6,319 nt of DNA, taken from NCBI GenBank assembly GCA_031271065.1, contig JAISWP010000189.1:1-6319 (forward strand), given 5' to 3'. This DNA comes from Synergistaceae bacterium (lineage in GTDB: Bacteria > Synergistota > Synergistia > Synergistales > Synergistaceae). The notes beneath the pieces are model-generated. The model saw only the letters and a program-made list of their open reading frames with translations. It ran no database searches and was not told the DNA's origin. A program made the translations under genes and the position numbers. Shown piece by piece: positions 1 to 5,646 of this stretch. The stretch's first letter is position 1. Each line of letters begins with the position of its first letter.

Positions 1-94
1 CGAACTCTCTCCCGGCAGCGACGCGTCGGGCGCTTCCACGTCCCTCGCCTGCAAACTGCTGCGCGAGATGCTCGTCGCGTATTCGCAGGCATAA
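1..94 (+). CDS. C-terminal end of an unrecognised protein (5' partial)
   Basis: Reading in the frame that starts at base 2, 30 sense codons run to a TAA at 92-94. The tail ends in SLACKLLREMLVAYSQA, which looks like a terminal amphipathic helix following a Gly/Ser/Ala-rich stretch. Codon choice (GCG, CTG, CTC, GGC) matches the neighbouring genes, so I take it as a real coding end. The next gene starts only 7 bases after this stop on the same strand, so the two are probably co-transcribed. Too little is present to name a family or function. Confidence 0.6.
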   Translation, partial: ELSPGSDASGASTSLACKLLREMLVAYSQA

Positions 95-101
95 TTCGAA
101 A

Positions 102-854
102 TTGGACGAATTTTCGATCTCCCTGATGCGGCTGCCCCAGGACGATGCCGCTCAAAATATTCTCCGCCTCAGAGCGATGGCCGAAAGCATCGCGGAGGTT
201 CCCGACGTCATGCTGCTGCCGGAACGCTGGGCGGGGCGGGCGGAGGAAGCCGAAACCGCCGCGGCCCTGGACGCTCTGTCGGAAATATGTTCCGGCATGG
301 GCTGTTTCGCGGTGTCGGGGGGGATGCCCTGGAACGATGGAACTGAAAGAGTTCTGCGTTCCTGGGTCATAGACGACAGGGGATGCAGAATTTTCAGAAG
401 CGACAGGCCGCATCTCGCCGGCGAAGGACCGCGGGCTTGTAGCCCCGCGGATTGGCGCGCGATATTCAGCATCGGGGAGGTCACGGCGGCCACCCTTTCC
501 GGTTATGACCTCATGTTTCCGGAATACTGCAGGCAGCTGTCACTGGCGGGGGCGCGGGTATTTCTCGTCTCCGCGGCGTGGCCGGCGGAGTTCGATTATT
601 CGCTGGATTTCGTCGTCAAAAACTGCGCGTTCGTAAACCAGTCCTACGTGGCCGTGAGCAGCCTGGCCGACGCGCATGGACGTTTCGGCGGGGAGTCTAT
701 GGCGGTCTCCCCGTGGGGAAAAACAATCACCCCCGAGGCGCGGGGGGAGGGAGTGACGTCAGTCAGGTTCCGCCTGTCCGAAATCGAAAAATGCGCGGAA
801 AAAATACCGCTGGAACGGGACAGACGGGATGATATATACCGGATGTTATCGTAA
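102..854 (+). CDS. Nitrilase/carbon-nitrogen hydrolase superfamily protein, probable pseudoenzyme
   Basis: A 250-residue protein with the carbon-nitrogen hydrolase fold. Seen in order: an N-terminal beta strand (FSISLMRLPQ, residues 4-13), LLPERW at 38-43 holding the usual catalytic Glu (E41), the SGYDLMFPE block at 133-141, the AGARVFLVSAAWP strand and loop that follows it, an NQSYVAVSS segment, and a late SPWG turn. Family members normally use a Glu-Lys-Cys triad to cleave amides or nitriles through a Cys thioester. Here the Cys that precedes Tyr-Asp is Gly (G134, codon GGT at 501-503) and the Lys of the K-x-H-L motif aligns with Arg (R102 in DRPHL). Hydrolysis by the standard mechanism is therefore unlikely, and a binding or structural role is more plausible. 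The TTG at 102 is preferred over ATG 126 because the first beta strand needs the residues before Met9. The ribosome site is weak (AGG at 87-89). Length is near the usual 250-280 residues. The superfamily call is firm; the substrate is unknown. Confidence 0.85.
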   Translation: MDEFSISLMRLPQDDAAQNILRLRAMAESIAEVPDVMLLPERWAGRAEEAETAAALDALSEICSGMGCFAVSGGMPWNDGTERVLRSWVIDDRGCRIFRSDRPHLAGEGPRACSPADWRAIFSIGEVTAATLSGYDLMFPEYCRQLSLAGARVFLVSAAWPAEFDYSLDFVVKNCAFVNQSYVAVSSLADAHGRFGGESMAVSPWGKTITPEARGEGVTSVRFRLSEIEKCAEKIPLERDRRDDIYRMLS

Positions 855-899
855 AAGACCGGCGGAACAAACGTCCCGGACCCCGGATGATTTTGCGCT

Positions 900-951
900 G
901 TCCGGCCCGCGGCATGTACGCGGACGGGGAGCGGAAGTGACGCGCTTTTTT
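900..951 (+). terminator. Possible rho-independent terminator after the nitrilase-like gene
   Basis: About 45 bases after the stop at 854 there is a GC-rich inverted repeat, GTCCG at 900-904 against CGGAC at 921-925. It is followed by a short AGCG/CGCT stem (930-933 with 943-946) running into six T bases (946-951). The stem directly abutting the T tract is only 4 bp, so this is a weak candidate. Its position in a convergent gap is what makes it plausible. Confidence 0.25.
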
Positions 952-978
952 CGAGGCGGACCGCGCCGCGCGCGCAGC

Positions 979-1000
979 AAAAACCGGCGCGGATTCCGGT
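979..1000 (-). terminator. Rho-independent terminator of the mptA-flavoprotein operon
   Basis: On the minus strand, ACCGG (complement of 996-1000) and CCGGT (complement of 983-987) form a 5-bp stem around an 8-base loop. The stem runs straight into a tract of five T bases (979-983). It lies about 30 bases after the flavoprotein stop codon, the expected place for the end of this leftward operon. The overlapping repeat CCGCGCC (961-967) and GGCGCGG (986-992) could form a competing structure. Confidence 0.5.
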
Positions 1001-1028
1001 ATGATCCCCGCGCGCGTATAGCCGGGCG

Positions 1029-1556
1029 TCAGAGAAAAACCCCGAACTCCTCCGGCGACCCCAATACGGTTACGCCGGGAAATTTCGACAGACACTCCCT
1101 CCTTTCGAGATCGATATCCCTCGCATGGACTCTTATTTCCCTGCCGGACGGCGTGACGGACGTTATGTCCCTTTCGTTGTCGGTGGGCAGGACGAATATG
1201 GGCGTCCCGCTCTTTCCGGCCTGGGCGAAATAATTCGAGGCGAGAGAATCGGCGATGCCCAGAGCGCATTTAGAGACGGTATTGGATGTCGCCGGGGCGA
1301 TCACCAGCGCGTCGTACCGCCCGCCGGAGAAATATATCAGGCCCGGCGAACTGTAGCCTGTCTCCCTGCACACTTTATCGAAGCCGCGCGCCATTATCCG
1401 CTCCGCCTGCCCGTAACGGGCTGAAACCTCATATCCCGCCCTCGTGAAGCACAGGTCCACGGAGAAACTGAGATCTCCGCAGAGAAAATCCACGGTCTCC
1501 GCCAGGAAATGCCCCGCGCCTGTGATGACCCAGCAAATGCGGGAGTATTCGCTCAT
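1029..1556 (-). CDS. Archaeoflavoprotein/DmrB-like FMN-binding flavoprotein
   Basis: A 175-residue single-domain protein of the flavoprotein (FMN-dependent decarboxylase-like Rossmann) superfamily. ITGAGHFL at 11-18 is the phosphate-binding loop after the first strand. FTRAGYEVSARYG at 37-49 resembles the second-strand SKAG-type motif of archaeoflavoproteins. APATSNTVSK at 87-96, followed by GIADSLASN, is the hallmark FMN-contact segment, and FVLPTD closes a core strand. No extra ferredoxin or pantothenate-synthesis domain is attached, which argues against CoaBC and for the archaeoflavoprotein/MJ0208 group that includes dihydromethanopterin reductase DmrB. It sits 17 bases downstream of mptA in the same direction with a G-rich ribosome site (GGGGGA), so it is very likely translated from the mptA transcript. 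By context its job is probably a reduction step on a pterin. A general FMN-dependent redox role, or a UbiX/LpdB-like prenyl-FMN role, is less likely but not excluded. Confidence 0.8.
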   Translation of the reverse strand: MSEYSRICWVITGAGHFLAETVDFLCGDLSFSVDLCFTRAGYEVSARYGQAERIMARGFDKVCRETGYSSPGLIYFSGGRYDALVIAPATSNTVSKCALGIADSLASNYFAQAGKSGTPIFVLPTDNERDITSVTPSGREIRVHARDIDLERRECLSKFPGVTVLGSPEEFGVFL

Positions 1557-1573
1557 AGTCCCCCAAACCCCGT

Positions 1574-2578
1574 TCAGAGCACGCTCTCCAGCCAGGCGTC
1601 AAGCGACAGGAATCTGGCTGCGGGTACGGCGCCGCCGAGTTCAGGCGCGAGTTCCCGTCTCATGTCTCCCAGCAGGCCGCATCGCTCCGCGTAGGCGTTA
1701 TGGGTGTGGATGCTTTCGAAATTTTCCTGCCGGGCCATTATGAAAACATCGTCCGGCAGCTCCGTCATACTCTCAGCCACTCCCTTTATCATCTCTCTGA
1801 CCACATCCTCCACAAAACGCGGCCTGCTGTGGCCCTTCCTGACGATCTCCAGTTCGTCGGGACGCTTCAGGAGTTCGTATATCTCGGAACTCATGGAGTT
1901 TCCCACGAGCCTGACGAGATCTTCCGCCCGGACGGGGGCCTCGCTGCCTATGATGAGCGTGCCTCTGCCCCGTTGGTTGTGGGAGGCCAGAGAGACTATC
2001 GACGTTATCTCGGACACCTGGTCCGCAGTGTAGCCCGCCGAAATGAGAGCGTTTCTGGCGTGTTCGGCCACCATCCCGCCGGCGCACGGGCAGACCGTAA
2101 ACCCGTTCACCTCGACCCCCACGGCTCTTCTGGAACGCTCGCCGTCGCTCGCCGCTATCCCTATGAACGTGTAGAGATCCTCTACCTCCGAGCCGGAGAC
2201 CGGAGCGCTGCGGGTCATGGGAAACAGAGCCCTTATCCTCACCTCTGATCTGGCGGTGCCCTGGGTGCGCGCTATGGCGAAAGCCACGCGTTCGGCCAGG
2301 GTCTCTATGTCCGGCGCCGTCTCCGATATTCCCGACGCCGCGTTCTCGATATTCTCCACGAAACGCGACATGTGCACCCCGGAACGCTCCGAGGAAAGAT
2401 GCGCGAACATGTCGATCTCCGCGAAAAACAGCGTGTCGGCGCCCTTCCGGGACTCTCCCCGTCCCAGGCGCAGTATCCGTTTCAAACCCGTTATCCCGAC
2501 CCTCGACAGCTCTACTTTGACAGAGGGCATACTCTCCTGTATATCCACGCCGAGATTTTTCACCGGCCCGCCTGACAT
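1574..2578 (-). CDS. mptA: GTP cyclohydrolase MptA (archaeal-type, FolE2/COG1469 family)
   Basis: A 334-residue type IB GTP cyclohydrolase. In the known archaeal enzyme this Fe(II)-dependent reaction opens GTP to 7,8-dihydroneopterin 2',3'-cyclic phosphate, the first step of methanopterin synthesis; FolE2 relatives feed folate. Seen motifs, in order: LSRVGITGLK at 24-33, GVHMSRF at 67-73, PVSGSEVEDLY at 126-136, GVEVNGFTVCPC at 154-165 with the conserved Cys pair C163/C165, SHNQRGRGTLI at 199-209 with H200, SMSSEIYELLKRPDE at 228-242 with E232, RFVEDVVREM, and ESIHTHNAYAER at 288-299. All expected metal and active-site residues look present, so it should be active. The length, the RGRGTLI strand and the HNAYAER segment resemble archaeal MptA more than the shorter bacterial FolE2. 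About 24 residues extend past the usual C-terminus. The ATG at 2578 is fixed by AGGAGG at 2586-2591, 7 bases upstream. It is the first gene of a leftward operon with the flavoprotein and is divergent from the AEC carrier. Confidence 0.9.
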   Translation of the reverse strand: MSGGPVKNLGVDIQESMPSVKVELSRVGITGLKRILRLGRGESRKGADTLFFAEIDMFAHLSSERSGVHMSRFVENIENAASGISETAPDIETLAERVAFAIARTQGTARSEVRIRALFPMTRSAPVSGSEVEDLYTFIGIAASDGERSRRAVGVEVNGFTVCPCAGGMVAEHARNALISAGYTADQVSEITSIVSLASHNQRGRGTLIIGSEAPVRAEDLVRLVGNSMSSEIYELLKRPDELEIVRKGHSRPRFVEDVVREMIKGVAESMTELPDDVFIMARQENFESIHTHNAYAERCGLLGDMRRELAPELGGAVPAARFLSLDAWLESVL

Positions 2579-2634
2579 TCTGCTTCCTCCTCCCCCCTAG
2601 TGAAACGACAGCCCTTCTTCCGCTGGAACGTTCA

Positions 2635-2662
2635 TTCACCGCAAATCCCATGCGGTTATGTT
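2635..2662 (+). promoter_or_regulatory. Weak candidate promoter for the AEC carrier gene
   Basis: TTCACC at 2635-2640 (4 of 6 to TTGACA) and TATGTT at 2657-2662 (4 of 6 to TATAAT) are 16 bases apart and lie 35 bases before the chosen start codon. The 118-base gap between divergent mptA and the carrier must hold promoters for both. I find no better match on this strand and none I would defend for mptA. Confidence 0.25.
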
Positions 2663-2682
2663 ATCATGGAGCGATGTGATTT

Positions 2683-2690
2683 GGGGAGGA
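2683..2690 (+). promoter_or_regulatory. Ribosome binding site that fixes the AEC carrier start
   Basis: GGGGAGGA lies 6 bases before ATG 2697. This near-ideal spacing favours ATG 2697 over the in-frame ATG at 2658, which has no comparable site and would add 13 hydrophilic residues ahead of the first membrane helix. Confidence 0.8.
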
Positions 2691-2696
2691 CCGGAT

Positions 2697-3626
2697 ATGA
2701 AAGGATTGCTCATCATAGCCCCGCTGATATTCGTGATAATCCTGGGCATGGCCGCCAGGGCCGCGGGGTTTTTCAAGTTAGAAGACAGAGACCGTCTGAC
2801 CAGGCTCCTATACTGGATTGCCCTGCCCGCCCTGCTTTTCAGAACGACATATCTTGCGGGCGGTGACATGTCGGGGCAGAAAAACGTGATGCTTTCCGGT
2901 TACACCGTCATGGCGGGACTTCCGCTGATCGCGCTGCTGATATCGAAATACCTGACCCACAGAGGGAATTTGAGGCGTCAGGCCCTCTCCGCAATGGCGT
3001 CATACCGGTGCAACAGCATGTACCTGGGGCTTCCGGCCTGCGCGCTGGCTCTGGGGGACGCGGGGGTGAACGCGGCGTCCGTGTACCTCGCCGTAATAAT
3101 GCCCGGATACAACCTCATCTCCATCGTATGGGGGGAGGCGGTCCGCTCCGGAGGAATTTCCCGCGGAACTCTGCGCGCCGCCGTGAGCAGTTCTCTCAAA
3201 AACCCTCTCGTGGTCTCCAGTCTGCTCGGCGTAGCCGCGGCCGCCCTCAAAATTCCCATGCCAGGGACATTGATGTCGTCGATAAAACTGCTGGCGGACA
3301 TGGCCACGGGAGTGGCGCTGATAGCGCTCGGCATGAGCCTGGAACTCCCGAACCTCGTCCCGGCCTTAAAGCGCGTCTGGCACGACGCGATGATAAAACT
3401 CGTGCTGCATCCCGCCGCGGTCTGGGGCTTCATGCTGCTCTGGCCGGTTCCGGAAATATTCTTCCGCGCCGCCGTCATACTGTCCTCTATGCCGACCGCG
3501 GTGAATACCTTCATCATAGCCGGAGGGATGGACCTGGACGAACAGTACGCGTGCGAGGTGGTCGCCGTCTCGACGGTGCTGGCCGTCGTCACGATACCGA
3601 TGTGGATATGGCTGCTCGGGATATGA
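2697..3626 (+). CDS. AEC (auxin efflux carrier) family transporter
   Basis: A 309-residue polytopic membrane protein with about ten hydrophobic segments in two five-helix halves. The first helix starts at residue 3 (LLIIAPLIFVIILGMAARAAG). The family's crossover motifs are seen twice: CNSMYLGLPACALALG at about 105-120, equivalent to the usual GN-x-GFLGLP motif, and SSMPTAVNTFIIAGGMDLD at about 263-281. Both are followed by amphipathic and hydrophobic helices. A polar loop after NPLVVSSLLG separates the halves. AEC carriers export or import organic anions such as malate or other carboxylates by secondary transport; the substrate cannot be read from sequence. It is divergent from mptA, and its stop is only 12 bases from the convergent stop of the downstream minus-strand gene, with no terminator between them. 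The start is set by a strong ribosome site, and length is normal for the family. Confidence 0.88.
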   Translation: MKGLLIIAPLIFVIILGMAARAAGFFKLEDRDRLTRLLYWIALPALLFRTTYLAGGDMSGQKNVMLSGYTVMAGLPLIALLISKYLTHRGNLRRQALSAMASYRCNSMYLGLPACALALGDAGVNAASVYLAVIMPGYNLISIVWGEAVRSGGISRGTLRAAVSSSLKNPLVVSSLLGVAAAALKIPMPGTLMSSIKLLADMATGVALIALGMSLELPNLVPALKRVWHDAMIKLVLHPAAVWGFMLLWPVPEIFFRAAVILSSMPTAVNTFIIAGGMDLDEQYACEVVAVSTVLAVVTIPMWIWLLGI

Positions 3627-3638
3627 GGCGAAGGGGGC

Positions 3639-4538
3639 TCAGGAGAGGATGCGGACGAGTATGCCCATGACGCACAGGAATGCCACCACTCCCGCTATGG
3701 CGAGCGCTATTTCCATGCCGGGGGGAGATTTGCGCGAGCCAGGGCCGTCAGCTGGCCCGCGGGCCATTCTCACCCGCACGGAGCCCGGAATCCGCAAAAC
3801 TCCGGTCACTCCATCGGACAGCTTCAAAGCCACCGACGCCGAACCGAGCTCGCCGACGGTCACCGCTTTCACCTCACCCGTGACGACACCGTCAAAACCC
3901 GGCGACGCGCTTTTCATCAGGTTGTATATCGCCGTCCCCTCCCTGAGCCTGCAGCTGATGAAATCTCCGCCGGCAAGATCCCGGGCCGTCACTCCGGTCA
4001 CTGGGTCCAGAACCGGGTCGCAGGCCGCCGCCACATCAGTGACGGCGGAATCGTCCTGACCGTCCGGAACGGTCTTTGGCTCCTCGCTGACGTCCCCCTC
4101 CGGTTCGTCCGTTTTTTTGAGCGCCGGCAGGACCAGATACAGCTCGCCGAGGCTCATCTCGTATATTTCGAGGAACGAGACGGCGTTGATCCGCAGGACG
4201 GACGAACAGAAATACGTTATCTTGTGCTCTATCGCCTTTGGATCGGAGAGGCACTTTTCGCTCTGCAGGAGGCGCGTGGAGGTGACAAATCCGGCGAGAG
4301 AATTTTCATATTCCGCCATGTCGCCCGCGTCCCGAGGAGAAGTGAGTTTCATGTACATCTCGGACAGGGGCGCGTCGGTATCTATCGGCGTTTTCGAGAA
4401 AAATTCCGCGTGAAACAAGAGCGACCCGCCGTCCACCGCCCCCAGCAGCAAGCCGCAGATCGGTTCAGAGCTGCCGTCTTTGCCGTCGATGACGCATTTG
4501 ATCAGTGATACCTTGCGAGATGTGTCCTCAGATTTCAT
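3639..4538 (-). CDS. Tail-anchored membrane protein of unknown function, paralogue B
   Basis: A 299-residue protein I do not recognise. Seen: an N-terminal domain with IKCVIDGKDG at 13-22, a Phe-Cys motif (F110-C111) leading into NAVSFLEIYEMSLGEL, an acidic Pro/Asp/Glu-rich linker at about 141-170, a beta-rich C-terminal domain at about 172-258 (DPVLDPVTGV, PGFDGVV, ELGSAS, LSDGVTGV), a short basic/Gly/Pro stretch, and one hydrophobic helix at about 276-297 that ends the protein. There is no signal peptide. The basic residues just before the helix predict a cytoplasmic body with the tail in the membrane. It is the second gene of a tandem pair: 12 bases separate it from the stop of its upstream paralogue, with which it shares about 35 of 87 residues in the C-terminal domain by my hand alignment, without gaps. 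The ribosome site is weak, so translational coupling is likely. DUF4899 is one family to test, from memory only. Confidence 0.8.
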   Translation of the reverse strand: MKSEDTSRKVSLIKCVIDGKDGSSEPICGLLLGAVDGGSLLFHAEFFSKTPIDTDAPLSEMYMKLTSPRDAGDMAEYENSLAGFVTSTRLLQSEKCLSDPKAIEHKITYFCSSVLRINAVSFLEIYEMSLGELYLVLPALKKTDEPEGDVSEEPKTVPDGQDDSAVTDVAAACDPVLDPVTGVTARDLAGGDFISCRLREGTAIYNLMKSASPGFDGVVTGEVKAVTVGELGSASVALKLSDGVTGVLRIPGSVRVRMARGPADGPGSRKSPPGMEIALAIAGVVAFLCVMGILVRILS

Positions 4539-4550
4539 ATCGTCCGTTCT

Positions 4551-5489
4551 TCAATTCAAAATATACCAGACCACCGCTATCGCCGTCAGAAGCAAAACAG
4601 CCGCCGCCGATCCGAACACCAGTCCCTCCGGGATATCCCGCCTGCGGCGGGGAGCCGGTCTGCCCGCCTCCTTGGGCGACGTTTTTATCCTGACCTTTCC
4701 GGAGAGTTTCATGACGCCGGAGATGCCGTCCGACAGAGTCACGCTTATAGTCGCCGTCCCGAGTTCATTCAGCAGTATACCAGTTACGCTGCCGGCGACT
4801 ACACCGTCAAACCCAGGGATATTTCTCGACAGCAGCTTGAAAAATACCGAATCCTCGGGGAGTTTCGCCAGCACCTTCTCGCCCACATTGAGCTCGTTCA
4901 TCGCCACGCCCCTGACAGGGTCCAGGATAGGTTCGCAGCGGATCACTATCTCATCTTTGCCGCGCGCGCCGTCCTCCGGCGGAACGCTGCCGTCTTCTTC
5001 GGGCTTCTGGGCAGGGACTTCCTCCTCTTTCCCGGCCGGGGCGGCGGAAACAGATCCCCCCTCCTTTTCAAAGAGGGCTATATCGATCTCCGAAGCGTCG
5101 AAATATTCCATCAGCGACACGGCTTTGAGCTGGAGGCTCTCCAGGCAGAATCTGCTTATCGCCTGCTCCGCCTGTTTGGTGTTGTGGTTTTTCGCGACGT
5201 TGTTCAGGACTGTGCTTTTCTGGAGGTATCTGAATATCTCGTCTTCGTGATGGACGATGAGCGGGTCACGCCCGTCCTGTTTTTCCCTGTCCCTGTGCAT
5301 GACGAGAAGATCGCGCCATTCCAGGGATTTGGGGACCTTGTCGTTGGACATCATGACGCTCAGATACTTTATCTCCCTCCGGGACGCCAGGGCGAGCACC
5401 GTCCCGAAGAGGCTGTTTCCCCTGCCGTCCTTCGCGTCTATGTAACCCTTGATTATGATGAACGCACTGAGACCGAGCCCCGAGTCCAT
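4551..5489 (-). CDS. Tail-anchored membrane protein of unknown function, paralogue A
   Basis: A 312-residue protein with the same plan as its downstream neighbour. IKGYIDAKDG occupies residues 13-22, the same positions as in the paralogue. A helical middle section runs to F114-C115 and LKAVSLMEYF. A charged, Glu/Pro-rich low-complexity linker spans about 141-180. The beta-rich domain at about 184-270 carries EPILDPVRGV, PGFDGVVAG, NELGTAT and LSDGISGV. A basic patch (RPAPRRRR, 277-284) precedes one hydrophobic helix at about 289-311, only a residue from the end. This topology is a tail anchor with the body in the cytoplasm. The start ATG at 5489 is supported by GGGGAGGG (5496-5503), 6 bases upstream; the nearby ATG two bases further out is in another frame. 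It is the first gene of a two-gene leftward operon with its own candidate promoter. Function is unknown. A scaffold or sensor attached to the inner face of the membrane is a guess. Confidence 0.82.
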   Translation of the reverse strand: MDSGLGLSAFIIIKGYIDAKDGRGNSLFGTVLALASRREIKYLSVMMSNDKVPKSLEWRDLLVMHRDREKQDGRDPLIVHHEDEIFRYLQKSTVLNNVAKNHNTKQAEQAISRFCLESLQLKAVSLMEYFDASEIDIALFEKEGGSVSAAPAGKEEEVPAQKPEEDGSVPPEDGARGKDEIVIRCEPILDPVRGVAMNELNVGEKVLAKLPEDSVFFKLLSRNIPGFDGVVAGSVTGILLNELGTATISVTLSDGISGVMKLSGKVRIKTSPKEAGRPAPRRRRDIPEGLVFGSAAAVLLLTAIAVVWYILN

Positions 5490-5521
5490 ACATATCCCTC
5501 CCCGCTCTGCAAGACACAGAT

Positions 5522-5527
5522 ACTATA
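5522..5527 (-). promoter_or_regulatory. Candidate -10 element for the tail-anchored gene pair
   Basis: On the minus strand TATAGT matches TATAAT at 5 of 6 bases, inside an AT-rich stretch (about 5515-5550) that stands out in this GC-rich window. Initiation near 5515 would leave a leader of about 25 bases holding the GGGGAGGG ribosome site. No good -35 hexamer is visible at 16-18 bases. Confidence 0.4.
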
Positions 5528-5597
5528 CTACATTTTATTTAGGAGCATAAAGCGTCTGCCATTATTTTAAGTTCCGCGCCCCGGGACCGGTCTTTGA

Positions 5598-5606
5598 TGA
5601 TACAAT
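5598..5606 (+). promoter_or_regulatory. Extended -10 promoter for the YprB-like nuclease gene
   Basis: TGATACAAT is an extended -10 (TG-N-TACAAT; hexamer 5601-5606 matches TATAAT at 5 of 6). No -35 is visible, which is tolerable for extended -10 promoters. Initiation near 5613 would fall after the alternative ATG at 5605 and supports ATG 5647 as the start. A perfect 8-base palindrome, GACCGGTC (5585-5592), lies just upstream and could be an operator. Confidence 0.45.
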
Positions 5607-5646
5607 GATTTCTCATCGGCGAACATATTGCGGGAGAACGAGAGAA

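Noticed and set aside
754..761. Palindrome TGACGTCA
   Set aside because: It falls inside the coding sequence of the nitrilase-like gene, is short, and is explained by ordinary codons for Val-Thr-Ser.
763..1269. A 168-codon minus-strand frame crossing the convergent gap
   Set aside because: It overlaps the ends of both the nitrilase-like and flavoprotein genes, is Arg-rich, and would remove the terminator zone. No start signal is seen.
1773..2651. A 292-codon open frame on the minus strand over mptA in another frame
   Set aside because: Its translation is Arg/Gly-rich and lacks hydrophobic structure, and mptA in the true frame is unmistakable.
2658..2696. Upstream ATG for the AEC carrier
   Set aside because: The GGGGAGGA site sits 6 bases before ATG 2697, and the extra 13 residues are not membrane-like.
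4480..5250. A 256-codon open frame on the plus strand opposite the first tail-anchored gene
   Set aside because: It is Ser/Pro/Thr-rich with no fold-like pattern, has no ribosome site, and lies antisense to a gene with a strong start and a paralogue next door. GC-rich codon bias produces such shadows.
4551..5489. PilZ-type c-di-GMP binding domain in the beta-rich part of the paralogues
   Set aside because: The LSDG-x-x-GV segment is loosely like D-x-S-x-x-G, but the RxxxR signature is missing at the right place in both copies.
5605..5646. Upstream in-frame ATG for the YprB-like gene
   Set aside because: It lies at the likely -10 element and has no ribosome site; the added residues look unrelated to the family.
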